The notes beneath the pieces were generated by a model that was not told the origin of the DNA, made no database searches, and was given only the letters and a program-made list of their open reading frames with translations. This document shows, piece by piece, positions 26,081-35,898 of a stretch of 64,000 nt of DNA. Source of the DNA: Cellulophaga fucicola (lineage in GTDB: Bacteria > Bacteroidota > Bacteroidia > Flavobacteriales > Flavobacteriaceae). Location: assembly GCF_900119145.1 (NCBI RefSeq), contig NZ_FPIY01000001.1, forward strand, positions 124,001 to 188,000. The letters run 5' to 3'. The first letter of the stretch is position 1. Every line of letters starts with the position of its first letter. The position numbers were made by a program, and so were the translations under genes.

Positions 26081-27883
26081 ATGGATAATTTAGACTACGG
26101 AATTATAGGAAATTGTAGAAGCGCAGCCCTTATCTCTAAGAATGGTGCAATTGAATGGAGTTGCTTGCCTGCATTTGATTCTTCCTCGGTTTTTGCTAAG
26201 ATTTTAGATGAGAATAAGGGAGGTAGTTTTGAAATCCTAACGACAGAAGACTATAAAATTACACAAAAATATGTAACCCAAACTGCAATATTAGTTACCA
26301 CATATACTAGAGGAGAGCATATTTTTGAAGTACGAGATTTTATGCCAAGATATAAAACAGAAGATGGTTCTTATTACTCGCCACCAGAAATTATACGCTA
26401 TGTTAGGTACATCTCTGGGACTCCAAAATTCAAGGTCTTATATGATCCTAAGTTAGAATATGCTGCCGGAGAAACAAAGACATATATAAAAGACAATTTT
26501 ATTACTAGTTTAACACACGGAGAAAAGTTTGATACAGTTTTTTTATACACCTCTTTTAATAAAGAAAGTGTAATAAACGGTACAGAAATAGAGCTAACTG
26601 AAGATGGTTACTTTTTGTTTGGGTACAATGAGAAGATTTTTGCACCAAGTGTTAAAAAAGCATATTTAGAACAACAACGTACCAAGGTTTATTGGTTAAA
26701 CTGGAGCGGAAAAATTCCTAAGTACGAATTATATAACGACGAAATAAATAGAAGTTCCATAACTTTAAAGTTGTTAACTTACGATAAAACTGGTGCTGTT
26801 TTAGCCGCAGCAACCACTTCTTTGCCAGAAACTATTGGTGAAGTAAGAAACTGGGATTACCGTTTTTGTTGGATTAGAGATGCCTCTATGGTTATAAAAG
26901 TTATGTCCGAACTAGGACATAAAAACGTAGCCAAAAGATACTTGCAATTTATAATAAACCTTATACCAGATAAGGACGAGAAGTTGCAAATAATGTATGG
27001 CATTAATGGTGAAAAACAGTTAACGGAAGAAACTTTAGAACATTTAGATGGTTATAAAGGATCTAAACCCGTACGTGTAGGTAATGCAGCTTACAAACAA
27101 AAGCAGAACGATATTTACGGCATTCTTATGGATGTTATTTACGAACAGCTTGTTAAGTTTTCTACCGATTTAGAAAATGGAGAAGATTTGTGGGGTATAA
27201 CAAAAGGTATTGTTTGGATTGTAGAGAAGCACTGGAAAGAAGCCGATAAAGGTATTTGGGAGTTTAGAGCAGAAGATCGTCACTTTACATTTTCAAAAGT
27301 TTTATGTTGGGTAGCAATAGATAGGGCTATTAAAGTAGCGAGAATCTTTGATAAAAACCATAAAATTGAAAAGTGGACCAAATTAGAACAAGAAATTAAA
27401 AGAGATATTCACGATAATGCTTGGAATGAGGATGTTAATGCATTTACACAGTCTTACGGGTCTACATATTTAGATGCTTCCGTTTTGCTAATGGAATCTT
27501 ATGGATTTATACATGCTAAGCACCCTAAGTTTGTTGCAACAGTTAAAGCTGTAGAAGAAAACTTATGTAATGATGGTTTGCTGTATAGATATAAAAATGA
27601 AGACGATTTTGGGTTACCATCATCATCATTTACTATTTGTACTTTTTGGTTTATTAATAGTTTATTTAAAATAGGTGAAGAAGAGAAAGCACGTATGTAT
27701 TTTGATAAATTATTAGGGTATAGCAACCACTTAGGATTATTTAGCGAAGATGTAGATTTTAAAACAAAAAGACTTTTAGGTAATTTTCCTCAAGCATATT
27801 CTCATTTAGCTTTAATAGAATGTGCTCTTAATTTCTCAGCAAAAAAAAATGAAGAAAAAATACTAGAATCTATGAGAGAGTAG
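26081..27883 (+). CDS. Glycoside hydrolase family 15 protein (glucoamylase/trehalase type)
   Basis: A 600-residue cytosolic protein, with no signal. The N-terminal beta-sandwich opens with LDYGIIGNCRSAALIS. The (alpha/alpha)6 barrel contains RNWDYRFCWIRDAS at about 257-270, the catalytic acid region DKGIWEFRAEDRHFTFSKV and the closing FTICTFWFINSL with DVDFKTKRLLGNFPQAYSH. GH15 covers glucoamylases and the trehalases of actinobacteria. Being back to back with OtsA-OtsB makes trehalase activity the leading inference, but glucan hydrolysis is also possible. Confidence 0.88.
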   Translation: MDNLDYGIIGNCRSAALISKNGAIEWSCLPAFDSSSVFAKILDENKGGSFEILTTEDYKITQKYVTQTAILVTTYTRGEHIFEVRDFMPRYKTEDGSYYSPPEIIRYVRYISGTPKFKVLYDPKLEYAAGETKTYIKDNFITSLTHGEKFDTVFLYTSFNKESVINGTEIELTEDGYFLFGYNEKIFAPSVKKAYLEQQRTKVYWLNWSGKIPKYELYNDEINRSSITLKLLTYDKTGAVLAAATTSLPETIGEVRNWDYRFCWIRDASMVIKVMSELGHKNVAKRYLQFIINLIPDKDEKLQIMYGINGEKQLTEETLEHLDGYKGSKPVRVGNAAYKQKQNDIYGILMDVIYEQLVKFSTDLENGEDLWGITKGIVWIVEKHWKEADKGIWEFRAEDRHFTFSKVLCWVAIDRAIKVARIFDKNHKIEKWTKLEQEIKRDIHDNAWNEDVNAFTQSYGSTYLDASVLLMESYGFIHAKHPKFVATVKAVEENLCNDGLLYRYKNEDDFGLPSSSFTICTFWFINSLFKIGEEEKARMYFDKLLGYSNHLGLFSEDVDFKTKRLLGNFPQAYSHLALIECALNFSAKKNEEKILESMRE

Positions 27884-27911
27884 GTTAGTGACTTTTTCAT
27901 TAGTGTATTAT

Positions 27912-27949
27912 AAAAAAGATCCCTTATGCAATTATAAGGGATCTTTTTT
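27912..27949. terminator. Bidirectional terminator
   Basis: AAAAAAGATCCCTTAT and ATAAGGGATCTTTTTT pair around a 6-nt loop, between the converging GH15 and PLP-decarboxylase genes. Confidence 0.9.
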
Positions 27950-27960
27950 ATCTATATATT

Positions 27961-29376
27961 TTAATTTACTTCAGCTAAAATTTGTTTTAATAATTGCTGC
28001 AAGTGAATTTTAGTTGTAAACGGATTCATTATAGTTACACGTAAATAATGTATGCCTCTTAGTTTTGTTTGTACAATGTAGAATTCGCCTTTTTCTAATA
28101 AAGATTGACGAATTTTTTCATTTAAAGAATTGGTTTCTTTTTCTGATAACGCATCATTTATATACCTAAAGCATACAATGTTTGATGCAGGTTCTACCGC
28201 AATTTCAAAATTTGGATTTGCAACAACCATTTCAGCAAATTGATGCCCTAAGTTGTAAAGTGTAGTTACATATTCATCAAAAATTTCTTCACCATAAGTT
28301 TTTAAAATAGTATACCAATGTATGCTTGCCATTGTTTTAGTACACTCAAACGTACGTTTGGCAATGTTGTACCAATCTTCTTCTTTAGATTCTTCTAATA
28401 AATAATCTGCTTTCTGACTAAATGTTGCGTGTGATGTGTTGCCGTCTTTAAAGAGTAGGGCAGTAGTAAGTGCTGGCATCATCATCATTTTATGACCATC
28501 TATTACTATAGAGTCTGCTTTTTCTATTCCTTTTACCGTATGCTTATAGGTTTTAGAGAATATTGCAGCGCCACCGTGAGCACCATCTACGTGAAACCAT
28601 ATATTTTTTTTTGCACTAAACTCTGCAATAGCTTCTAAATCGTCATAAATACCAGTAGAGGTAGATGGCGCACTACCAATAATGGCAAATATTTCTATTC
28701 CAGAGCTTTTTGCTTTCTCGTATTCTTCATTAAGTAAGCTAATATCCATATTAAAATTAGAGGTAGATGGTATTTTTATAATTCCGACATCTCCTAATCC
28801 CATAATTCTTGCAGCTCTATCTACACAGTAATGTGCTTCTTCACTAACCATAATTCCTAACGCATTAACGCTTCCTTGGTTCCATACGTTTGTAGTTGCT
28901 TTTGCTTTACGTGCTGTAAGTAACGCTGTTAAGTTGGCTAATGTGCCACCAGAAGTTAATATACCGTTAGAAGCTATTGTATAGCCTGCTTTTTTACAAA
29001 TGTAATCTGTAACAATGCGTTCTATTGCAGATGCTGCCACACCCATTTCATAAACAGCCATACCATTGTTTAAAGATGCACTTAGCATTGCTGTAAGAGC
29101 TGTAATAGGCAAAGTAGGTGTTACTTGATGTCCAATATATTTAGGATTGTGTACATGTATAGAGTGGTCTATTATAGTGCTAAACAAGTTTTCTTGATTG
29201 CCATTTTCTAAATAGTCTTTCCAAAAAACGTGTTCATCCTTAGGCTGACTCCAATGTATAACCTTGGTGTTTTTTTCTTGAATTGTATTTTCAAAATGAT
29301 CTGCTAGTTGATCTACTAAATCGTGCCCTCTTTTTCTGAAATTTTCTGGACTATAAGCTTCGGCTAATTTTTTCAA
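27961..29376 (-). CDS. PLP-dependent group II amino-acid decarboxylase
   Basis: A 471-residue decarboxylase of the aromatic/diaminobutyrate/glutamate (group II) type. It has GILTSGGTLANLTALLTAR, IGSAPSTSTG, WFHVDGAHGGAA and the PLP lysine in VIDGHKMMMMPA. No ATG precedes the conserved N-terminus (LKKLAEAYSPENFRKRGHDL). TTG 29376 is chosen because the frame further upstream encodes unrelated residues and contains a terminator hairpin at 29421-29451. The substrate (aromatic amino acid, diaminobutyrate or glutamate) cannot be decided from sequence alone. Confidence 0.8.
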   Translation of the reverse strand: MKKLAEAYSPENFRKRGHDLVDQLADHFENTIQEKNTKVIHWSQPKDEHVFWKDYLENGNQENLFSTIIDHSIHVHNPKYIGHQVTPTLPITALTAMLSASLNNGMAVYEMGVAASAIERIVTDYICKKAGYTIASNGILTSGGTLANLTALLTARKAKATTNVWNQGSVNALGIMVSEEAHYCVDRAARIMGLGDVGIIKIPSTSNFNMDISLLNEEYEKAKSSGIEIFAIIGSAPSTSTGIYDDLEAIAEFSAKKNIWFHVDGAHGGAAIFSKTYKHTVKGIEKADSIVIDGHKMMMMPALTTALLFKDGNTSHATFSQKADYLLEESKEEDWYNIAKRTFECTKTMASIHWYTILKTYGEEIFDEYVTTLYNLGHQFAEMVVANPNFEIAVEPASNIVCFRYINDALSEKETNSLNEKIRQSLLEKGEFYIVQTKLRGIHYLRVTIMNPFTTKIHLQQLLKQILAEVN

Positions 29377-29420
29377 TCTATAAGAATTAAATAGTTGTTG
29401 TAAAATTAAGCCTTTTAAAC

Positions 29421-29451
29421 AAAAAAAACCATCAGCAAAAACTGATGGTTT
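29421..29451 (-). terminator. Terminator of the beta-oxidation operon
   Basis: AAACCATCAG and CTGATGGTTT pair around CAAAAA. On the minus strand the stem is followed by a T-run, 100 nt after the acyl-CoA dehydrogenase stop. It lies inside the open frame upstream of the decarboxylase. Confidence 0.75.
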
Positions 29452-29551
29452 GTTAAATCTCTGCTTTGTAAGCTTCAATTCGAATTAGTCAATCTTTATT
29501 CTTACTTACAAAAAGTAAGTAAGAACGGCAGTAAATATAGTCCCTTTTATG

Positions 29552-31360
29552 TTAAAAACAATATTTGTTTTCTGCCTTTACTTTTTCTGCAATTTCGTTA
29601 CGTAAATCTACGATGTCTGGATAGTTTTGGTACTTAGTAAAACGCTTAAGTCCCATTAACATCATACGTTGCTCATCGCCTTCAGCAAAAGAAATAATAC
29701 TTTCTTTTCCTTTTTTCTCTATAATATCTACTGCATTGTATAAATACAACTTAGACATTGCAATTTGAGTTTTCTGAGAATCTTCACCAAAACGTTTTGC
29801 GTTTTTCTCTGTTCTAAGAATAGCAGATTCTGCCATATAGATCTCAATTAAAATATCTGCAGCAGCAATTAATAATTGTTGGTGTTCTTCTAATTGTGGT
29901 CCAAATTTTTGAACAGCACCACCAGCAACCATTAAGAATGTTTTCTTTAGTTTCTTAATCATTACCTTTTCTTCTGAAAATAATTCAGAAAAATCTGGAG
30001 TTTCAAAAGAAGGAATACCCATTAGTTCGCTTTGTACTTCACTAGCAGGACCTAATAAATCTACGTGACCTTTCATTGCTTTTTTAACCAACATACCTAC
30101 AGAAAGCATACGGTTAATTTCATTTGTGCCTTCGTAAATACGAGCAATACGTGCATCTCTCCAAGCAGCTTCCATAGGTGTTTCTTCAGAGAAGCCCATT
30201 CCACCAAAAATCTGAATACCTTCATCTGCACAACTTTGTACATCTTCTGATACAGCAACTTTTAATATAGAACACTCAATAGCGTATTCTTCTACACCTT
30301 TAAGTTCTGCTTCTTGGTGTGTATTACCAGCAGCTTCACGCATTGCTATACGATCTTCTATGTTTTTAGAAGCTCTATATGTTGCAGACTCACCAACGTA
30401 AGCGTTAGTTGTCATTTCAGCTAATTTTATTTTAATAGCTCCAAAATCTGATATTGGAGTTTTAAATTGCTTGCGCTCGTTAGCATATTGCACACCAGTT
30501 GTTACAATTCTACGTTGAGAATCTAAACAAGCAGCTGCTAATTTAATACGACCAACGTTTAATGCGTTCATTGCAATTTTAAAACCTTCTCCACGACCAG
30601 CAAGCATATTTTCTGCAGGTACAACAGTATCGTTAAAGAAAACTTGTCTAGTAGAAGAAGCTCTAATACCTAGTTTGTGTTCTTCTTCACCTAATGTAAT
30701 GCCATTAGCGTTTTTTGGATCGTACTCAACAATAAAACCTGTAATGTTTTTATCATCTTCAATACGAGCAAAAACAATCATCAAACTACAGAAACCTGCA
30801 TTTGAGATCCACATTTTTTGTCCGTTAATTTTGTACGACTTACCATCATCAGAAAGAGTAGCAGTTGTTTTACCTGAATTTGCATCAGATCCTGCACCTG
30901 GCTCTGTTAAACAATAAGCACCAAACCACTCACCAGTAGCTAATTTAGGAACGTATTTTTGTTTTTGTTCTTCGGTACCATATAATGTAATTGGCATTGT
31001 ACCAATACCAGTATGTGCACCAAAAGCAGTACTAAAAGAACCAGTACCACTAGAGATGTAATCACAAGTTAATACTGTAGATACAAAGCCCATTCCTAGT
31101 CCGTTATATGCTTCAGGAACAGCAACACCTAAAAATCCTAATTCACCAGCTTTACGCATAACTTCTTCTGTTAATGCATAATCTTTAGCTTCGAATCTTG
31201 CTTTGTGTGCTATAATTTCACGTTCGTTGAATTCAGCTACCGCTTCTTTCATCATTGTTTGTTCTTCTGAAAAATCTTCAGGAGTAAAAACGTCTTCGCA
31301 ATTTGTTTCTTTTACTAAGAATTGACCTCCACGTAGGATATCTTTTTCTGTATCTGCCAT
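29552..31360 (-). CDS. Acyl-CoA dehydrogenase (VLCAD-like, 602 aa)
   Basis: A 602-residue FAD enzyme that introduces the alpha-beta double bond in acyl-CoA, the first step of beta-oxidation. It has the substrate/FAD motifs YCLTEPGAGSDANSGKT and KMWISNAGF, the FAD-binding VQSCADEGIQIFGGMGF and the catalytic Glu in RIYEGTNEINRML. An extra C-terminal helical domain (about 440-602) makes it longer than the 380-residue short-chain enzymes and like mitochondrial very-long-chain enzymes. It is the last gene of the MarR-thiolase operon. Confidence 0.94.
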   Translation of the reverse strand: MADTEKDILRGGQFLVKETNCEDVFTPEDFSEEQTMMKEAVAEFNEREIIAHKARFEAKDYALTEEVMRKAGELGFLGVAVPEAYNGLGMGFVSTVLTCDYISSGTGSFSTAFGAHTGIGTMPITLYGTEEQKQKYVPKLATGEWFGAYCLTEPGAGSDANSGKTTATLSDDGKSYKINGQKMWISNAGFCSLMIVFARIEDDKNITGFIVEYDPKNANGITLGEEEHKLGIRASSTRQVFFNDTVVPAENMLAGRGEGFKIAMNALNVGRIKLAAACLDSQRRIVTTGVQYANERKQFKTPISDFGAIKIKLAEMTTNAYVGESATYRASKNIEDRIAMREAAGNTHQEAELKGVEEYAIECSILKVAVSEDVQSCADEGIQIFGGMGFSEETPMEAAWRDARIARIYEGTNEINRMLSVGMLVKKAMKGHVDLLGPASEVQSELMGIPSFETPDFSELFSEEKVMIKKLKKTFLMVAGGAVQKFGPQLEEHQQLLIAAADILIEIYMAESAILRTEKNAKRFGEDSQKTQIAMSKLYLYNAVDIIEKKGKESIISFAEGDEQRMMLMGLKRFTKYQNYPDIVDLRNEIAEKVKAENKYCF

Positions 31361-31407
31361 TTGTTTTTTTATATTAGATTATAGAAGAAAGAAAATAGAA
31401 TATAGAC

Positions 31408-31770
31408 TCAGTTTAGTCCGTTTTGGAATCCCATTGTCATTCTTTGGAATTCTTCTATTTTATCTTCAATTGTTTTTAATATTTCGTTGTTTATATATTT
31501 TCTATGTTTTGCTACTAGTAATTGAGTTCCTAATTCAAAGGAAGAATCTAAAGCAATATCTAGATAATGACTAAAAGATTTATCTGTTCTAGAAGAACCC
31601 TCAGCAATGTTGCTTGGCATTGATACTGAGCATCTACTTAATTGTGAACTTAAATCAAATCTCTCGTGCTTTGGAAAATTTAATAATATATAAGAAATAT
31701 AATTTGTAATCTATAAACCGAGCTTCCAAATTTTTAAATTTCTATAATTATGTCTTTGTTTAGCGCACAT
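31408..31770 (-). pseudogene. S23-type four-helix-bundle protein, broken by an internal stop
   Basis: Reading from ATG 31770 gives NLKIWKLGL, then an amber stop at 31711-31713, then in the same frame ITNYISYILL, FPKHERFDLSSQLSRCSVS and MPSNIAEGSSR to the normal end. The full span is 121 codons, the usual length of the four-helix-bundle (S23, 23S rRNA intervening-sequence type) family, and the stop sits where Glu is usual (GAG to TAG). Translation could restart at ATG 31620 and make a 70-residue C-terminal fragment. It sits as a passenger between the thiolase and acyl-CoA dehydrogenase genes. Confidence 0.85.
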
Positions 31771-31799
31771 TTGTCTTTACTCTTTGCTCTTTTCTCTTT

Positions 31800-32990
31800 T
31801 TAGTTCAGAAACTCAAATATTCCACAAGCTCCTTGTCCTGTACCTACGCACATTGTAACAGCTCCGTATTTACCTTTCATATCACGTTTACGCATTTCAT
31901 CAAATAACTGTACAGATAGTTTTGCTCCTGTACAACCAAGTGGATGACCTAGTGCAATTGCACCACCGTTTACGTTAATAATATCTGGATTAAGACCTAA
32001 TTCTCTAATTACTGCTAGAGATTGAGAAGCAAAAGCTTCGTTTAATTCAATTAAACCTAAATCTTCTTGCTTTAAACCTGCTTGTTTTAATGCTTTTGGA
32101 ATAGCCTTAACCGGACCAATACCCATAATGCGAGGTTCTACACCTGCAGCTGCATAGTTAACTAAACGAGCAATAGGTTCTAGATTTAATTCCTTAACCA
32201 TATCCTCACTCATAACCATTACAAAAGCAGCTCCATCACTCATCTGTGAAGAGTTACCTGCTGTAACGCTACCACCAGCAGCAAATACCGCACGTAATTT
32301 AGCTAAAGCTTCTTTGCTGGTTCCTTTACGCGGACCTTCATCTTTAGTTACTGTGTAAGATTTTGTTGCTTTCTTTCCGTTAGCATCAATATAAGTTTGT
32401 TCTACTTCTATTGGTACAATTTGGTCTTGGAAACGATCTTCTGCTTGAGCTTTTAAAGCTTTCATATGCGAGTTAAAAGCAAACTCATCTTGGTCTTCAC
32501 GAGAAACTTTAAATTGCTTTGCAACAGCTTCAGCAGTGTTACCCATTCCCCAGTAGTAATCTTCGTGTCCTGCTTTAACTATATCGTAGTTTAATTCTGG
32601 TTTAAAACCAGTCATAGGAACACTACTCATACTCTCTGCACCACCAGCAATAATACAATCTGCCATACCGGCTTGTATTTTTGCAGTAGCCATACCAATA
32701 GTTTCTATTCCAGAAGAACAAAAACGGTTTACGGTAACACCAGGAACATCAACAATATCTAATCCCATTAGAGAGATTAAACGTGCCATATTTAGTCCTT
32801 GAGCTCCTTCTGGCATTGCGTTACCAACAATAACATCGTCAATACGCTTTGGATCTAAACCAGGCAGCTCACTCATCATATGTTTAATGGTTTCTGCAGC
32901 TAATTCATCTGTTCTTTTAAAACGAAACACGCCTTTTGGAGCTTTACCAACTGCGGTTCTATATGCTTTTACTATATATGCTGTTTTCAT
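31800..32990 (-). CDS. Acetyl-CoA C-acyltransferase (thiolase)
   Basis: A 396-residue thiolase, the last step of beta-oxidation, which releases acetyl-CoA. The nucleophilic Cys is in VNRFCSSGIETIGMA, the His in NVNGGAIALGHPLGCTGAK and the second Cys in CVGTGQGACGIF. Length and motifs are standard. Its start is 5 nt after the stop of the fused dehydrogenase/hydratase, so the two are translated from one message, as in FadA/FadB pairs. Confidence 0.95.
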   Translation of the reverse strand: MKTAYIVKAYRTAVGKAPKGVFRFKRTDELAAETIKHMMSELPGLDPKRIDDVIVGNAMPEGAQGLNMARLISLMGLDIVDVPGVTVNRFCSSGIETIGMATAKIQAGMADCIIAGGAESMSSVPMTGFKPELNYDIVKAGHEDYYWGMGNTAEAVAKQFKVSREDQDEFAFNSHMKALKAQAEDRFQDQIVPIEVEQTYIDANGKKATKSYTVTKDEGPRKGTSKEALAKLRAVFAAGGSVTAGNSSQMSDGAAFVMVMSEDMVKELNLEPIARLVNYAAAGVEPRIMGIGPVKAIPKALKQAGLKQEDLGLIELNEAFASQSLAVIRELGLNPDIINVNGGAIALGHPLGCTGAKLSVQLFDEMRKRDMKGKYGAVTMCVGTGQGACGIFEFLN

Positions 32991-32995
32991 TTTTC

Positions 32996-35401
32996 TTAGT
33001 TTCTTAAAGGTTTACCTTTGGTTAACATGTGCTGAATTCTTTCTAGTGTTTTACGTTCTGTACATAAACTTAAGAAAGCTTCGCGTTCTAAATCCAATAA
33101 GTATTGTTCGCTAACAAGTGTTGGTTCAGATAAATCTCCACCAGCCATTACGTAGGCTAATTTGTTTGCAATTTTATGGTCATGCTCACTAATGTAGTTA
33201 CTATCTTCCATAGAATCTGTACCTACTAAGAACATACCTAAAGCTTGTTTACCAAGTACTTTAACATCTGTTCTGCGTACTGGCTGTGTGTAGCCCATGT
33301 CTGCCATTAATTTAGCGTGTTGTTTTGCTACAGCTATTTGGCGATCTTTATTTACTACAACAATATCTTTTCCTTTTTGCAAAAGGTTAGAGTCAAAAGC
33401 TTCGTAAGCAGAAGTAGAAACTTTTGCCATACCAATAGTTAAGAAATGCTCTTGTAATACATTTAATTGTACATCTCCTTTGCTAAATAGGTCAGATGCT
33501 CTTAAAGCCATTTCTTTAGAACCACCACCACCAGGAATAACACCAACACCAAACTCTACAAGGCCCATGTAAGTTTCTGCTGCTGCAACTACTTTATCTG
33601 CGTGCAATGATAACTCACAACCACCACCTAAAGCCATTCCGTGTGGAGCAGAAATAGTTGGGATAGATGAATAACGCATACGCATCATTGTATCTTGGAA
33701 GTATTTAATAGCCATATTAAGCTCATCATACTCTTGTTCAGCAGCCATCATAAATATCATACCTATGTTAGCACCAACAGAGAAGTTTGCAGCTTGGTTA
33801 CCTACAACTAAACCAGCAAAATCTTTTTCAGCAATATCTATAGCTTTATTTAAACCAGCTAAAACATCACCACCAATAGTATTCATCTTAGATTGGAACT
33901 CTACGTTAAGTATACCATCTCCTAAATCTTCTACAACAACTCCAGAGTTTTTAAATACTTCTTTTGTTTTTCTGATGTTATCTAGAATGATAAATGAATC
34001 TTGTCCAGGAATCTTAGTTTGTTTTTTAGATGGAATGTCATAAAAGTATGAAGCGCCATCTTTTACAGTGTAAAATGATGTACTGCCAGAAGCAATCATA
34101 TCATTAACCCAAGCAGCTGGCTCTAGACCTTCCGCTTTCATTAATTCTATTCCTTTTTCTACTCCAATAGCATCCCATATTTGAAATGGACCGTGTTCCC
34201 AACCAAAACCAGCTTTCATTGCATCATCAATCTTGTACAATTCATCTGAAATTTCTGGAATACGATTAGATACGTAAGCAAATAAAGCAGTGAAACTTTT
34301 TCTGTAAAACTCACCAGCCTTATCTTTTCCTTTTACTAATATTTTAAATCTGTCTACTACTTTATCAACAGTTTTAGTAAGTTCTAAAGTTGCAAATTTT
34401 GCTCTTTTAGCAGATCTATATTCTAATGTGTTTAAGTCTAATGATAAAATTTCTTTTTTACCTTCAGCAGAAACAGTTTTTTTATAAAATCCTTGTCCAG
34501 TTTTACTTCCTAACCATTTGTTCTCCATCATTGTATTGATGAAGTCTGGCAATTTAAAAAGTTCTAAACGTTCGTCTTTTGGGCAATTTTCTCTAATTCC
34601 GTTTGCTACGTGAACTAAGGTGTCTAAACCAACAACATCTACAGTTCTAAAAGTTGCAGATTTTGGACGGCCAATTACTGGTCCAGACAATTTATCTACT
34701 TCTTCTATAGTTAAGTCTAAATCTTTTACTGCATGAAACAAGCTCTGAATACTAAAAATACCAACACGATTACCAATAAAGGCCGGAGTATCTTTTGCAA
34801 CTACAGATGTTTTACCTAAAAATTGTTCTCCGTAACCGCTTAAAAACTCTAATACAGAAGCATCAGTTTTTGGTCCAGGAATAATTTCAAATAAATTTAA
34901 GTAACGTGCAGGGTTAAAAAAGTGCGTTCCGCAGAAATTTTTCTGAAAATCTTCAGAACGACCTTCACTCATAAAATGAATAGGGATACCAGAGGTATTA
35001 GATGTAATTAACGTTCCTGGCGTACGGTACTTTTCAAGCTTTTCAAAAACTTGTTGTTTTATATCTAGCCTTTCAACAACAACTTCCATTATCCAATCTA
35101 CATTGGCAACTTTAGCAATATCATCTTCTAGGTTACCCGTAGTAATACGACTAGCAAATTTTTGATTGTAAATAGGAGAAGGTTTAGATTTTAAAGAAGC
35201 TGTTAAAGCATCGTTTACCAACCTGTTTCTAACTACTTTGTCTTCTAGTGTTAAGCCTTTCGCTTTTTCTTTGTCGTTTAGTTCTCTAGGAACAATGTCT
35301 AACAATAGCACTTCTACACCAATATTGGCAAAGTGACAAGCAATGCCACTACCCATAATACCAGAGCCAATTACAGCTATTTTTTTTATGTGTTTGTTCA
35401 T
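32996..35401 (-). CDS. 3-hydroxyacyl-CoA dehydrogenase/enoyl-CoA hydratase
   Basis: An 801-residue multifunctional enzyme. The N-terminal NAD-binding domain has IAVIGSGIMGSGIACHFA and the HCDH motif FCGTHFFNPARYLNLFEIIPG. A second HCDH C-terminal domain follows, and the last 300 residues form a crotonase (enoyl-CoA hydratase) domain with ALGGGCELSLHADKVVAA and VEFGVGVIPGGGGSKEMA. This order, dehydrogenase first, is the FadN type rather than E. coli FadB. It hydrates enoyl-CoA and oxidises the 3-hydroxy product. It lies 30 nt downstream of the MarR gene. Confidence 0.94.
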   Translation of the reverse strand: MNKHIKKIAVIGSGIMGSGIACHFANIGVEVLLLDIVPRELNDKEKAKGLTLEDKVVRNRLVNDALTASLKSKPSPIYNQKFASRITTGNLEDDIAKVANVDWIMEVVVERLDIKQQVFEKLEKYRTPGTLITSNTSGIPIHFMSEGRSEDFQKNFCGTHFFNPARYLNLFEIIPGPKTDASVLEFLSGYGEQFLGKTSVVAKDTPAFIGNRVGIFSIQSLFHAVKDLDLTIEEVDKLSGPVIGRPKSATFRTVDVVGLDTLVHVANGIRENCPKDERLELFKLPDFINTMMENKWLGSKTGQGFYKKTVSAEGKKEILSLDLNTLEYRSAKRAKFATLELTKTVDKVVDRFKILVKGKDKAGEFYRKSFTALFAYVSNRIPEISDELYKIDDAMKAGFGWEHGPFQIWDAIGVEKGIELMKAEGLEPAAWVNDMIASGSTSFYTVKDGASYFYDIPSKKQTKIPGQDSFIILDNIRKTKEVFKNSGVVVEDLGDGILNVEFQSKMNTIGGDVLAGLNKAIDIAEKDFAGLVVGNQAANFSVGANIGMIFMMAAEQEYDELNMAIKYFQDTMMRMRYSSIPTISAPHGMALGGGCELSLHADKVVAAAETYMGLVEFGVGVIPGGGGSKEMALRASDLFSKGDVQLNVLQEHFLTIGMAKVSTSAYEAFDSNLLQKGKDIVVVNKDRQIAVAKQHAKLMADMGYTQPVRRTDVKVLGKQALGMFLVGTDSMEDSNYISEHDHKIANKLAYVMAGGDLSEPTLVSEQYLLDLEREAFLSLCTERKTLERIQHMLTKGKPLRN

Positions 35402-35431
35402 TTTTATTTAGACCTATTTATTAGTTATATT

Positions 35432-35866
35432 TTATTTAAAAATTTCTTTTTTAGCAATTAGCGCATTTATAGTTTCTGTTACCTCAAAAAAGTTATTTAG
35501 CTTTTCTTCTGGTATACTTGCTTTTATAACGCTATTAAATTGAAATACAGTATCCTTAGATAGGGTTCTTTTTTCTAAACCTATATCAGTTAGGTGTATT
35601 ATTACGCCTCTTCCATCATTTGGGTTAGGTTTGCGAACTATAAATTTTTTTGCTTCTAAACTCTTTAATATCCTAGATAGACTAGTGGCTTCCATTCCCA
35701 TTTTTGGGCCTAATGCAGTAGATGCAGTACCTGTTTTTGGGTCTATACTTAATAGAGTAAAAGCCATAGCCATAGTGTTATTATGGTTCTTTGCTTCTTC
35801 GTTATACATTTTGGCTACAGCTAGCCAAGTTTCTCGTAAAGCATAATCTATGGTAATCTCCTTCAT
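35432..35866 (-). CDS. MarR-family regulator of the beta-oxidation operon
   Basis: A 144-residue winged-helix repressor: KMGMEATSLSRILKSLEAKK is the recognition helix region and FIVRKPNPNDGRGVIIHLTD the wing. ATG 35866 is chosen over TTG 35878 because the -7 box at 35887-35894 would leave only a 2-3 nt leader for the latter. As the first gene of the operon with a perfect palindrome overlapping its promoter, it very probably represses itself and the downstream enzymes. The ligand is likely an acyl-CoA, by analogy with other fatty-acid MarR/FadR regulators. Confidence 0.88.
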   Translation of the reverse strand: MKEITIDYALRETWLAVAKMYNEEAKNHNNTMAMAFTLLSIDPKTGTASTALGPKMGMEATSLSRILKSLEAKKFIVRKPNPNDGRGVIIHLTDIGLEKRTLSKDTVFQFNSVIKASIPEEKLNNFFEVTETINALIAKKEIFK

Positions 35867-35886
35867 TTGATGTTTCAATAGGTTAC

Positions 35887-35894
35887 CAAATATA
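35887..35894 (-). promoter_or_regulatory. -7 box of the MarR/beta-oxidation operon
   Basis: TATATTTG on the minus strand, a perfect TAnnTTTG, 20 nt before the MarR ATG. The palindromic operator begins 4 nt upstream of it, covering the spacer. Confidence 0.65.
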
Positions 35895-35898
35895 GTAA

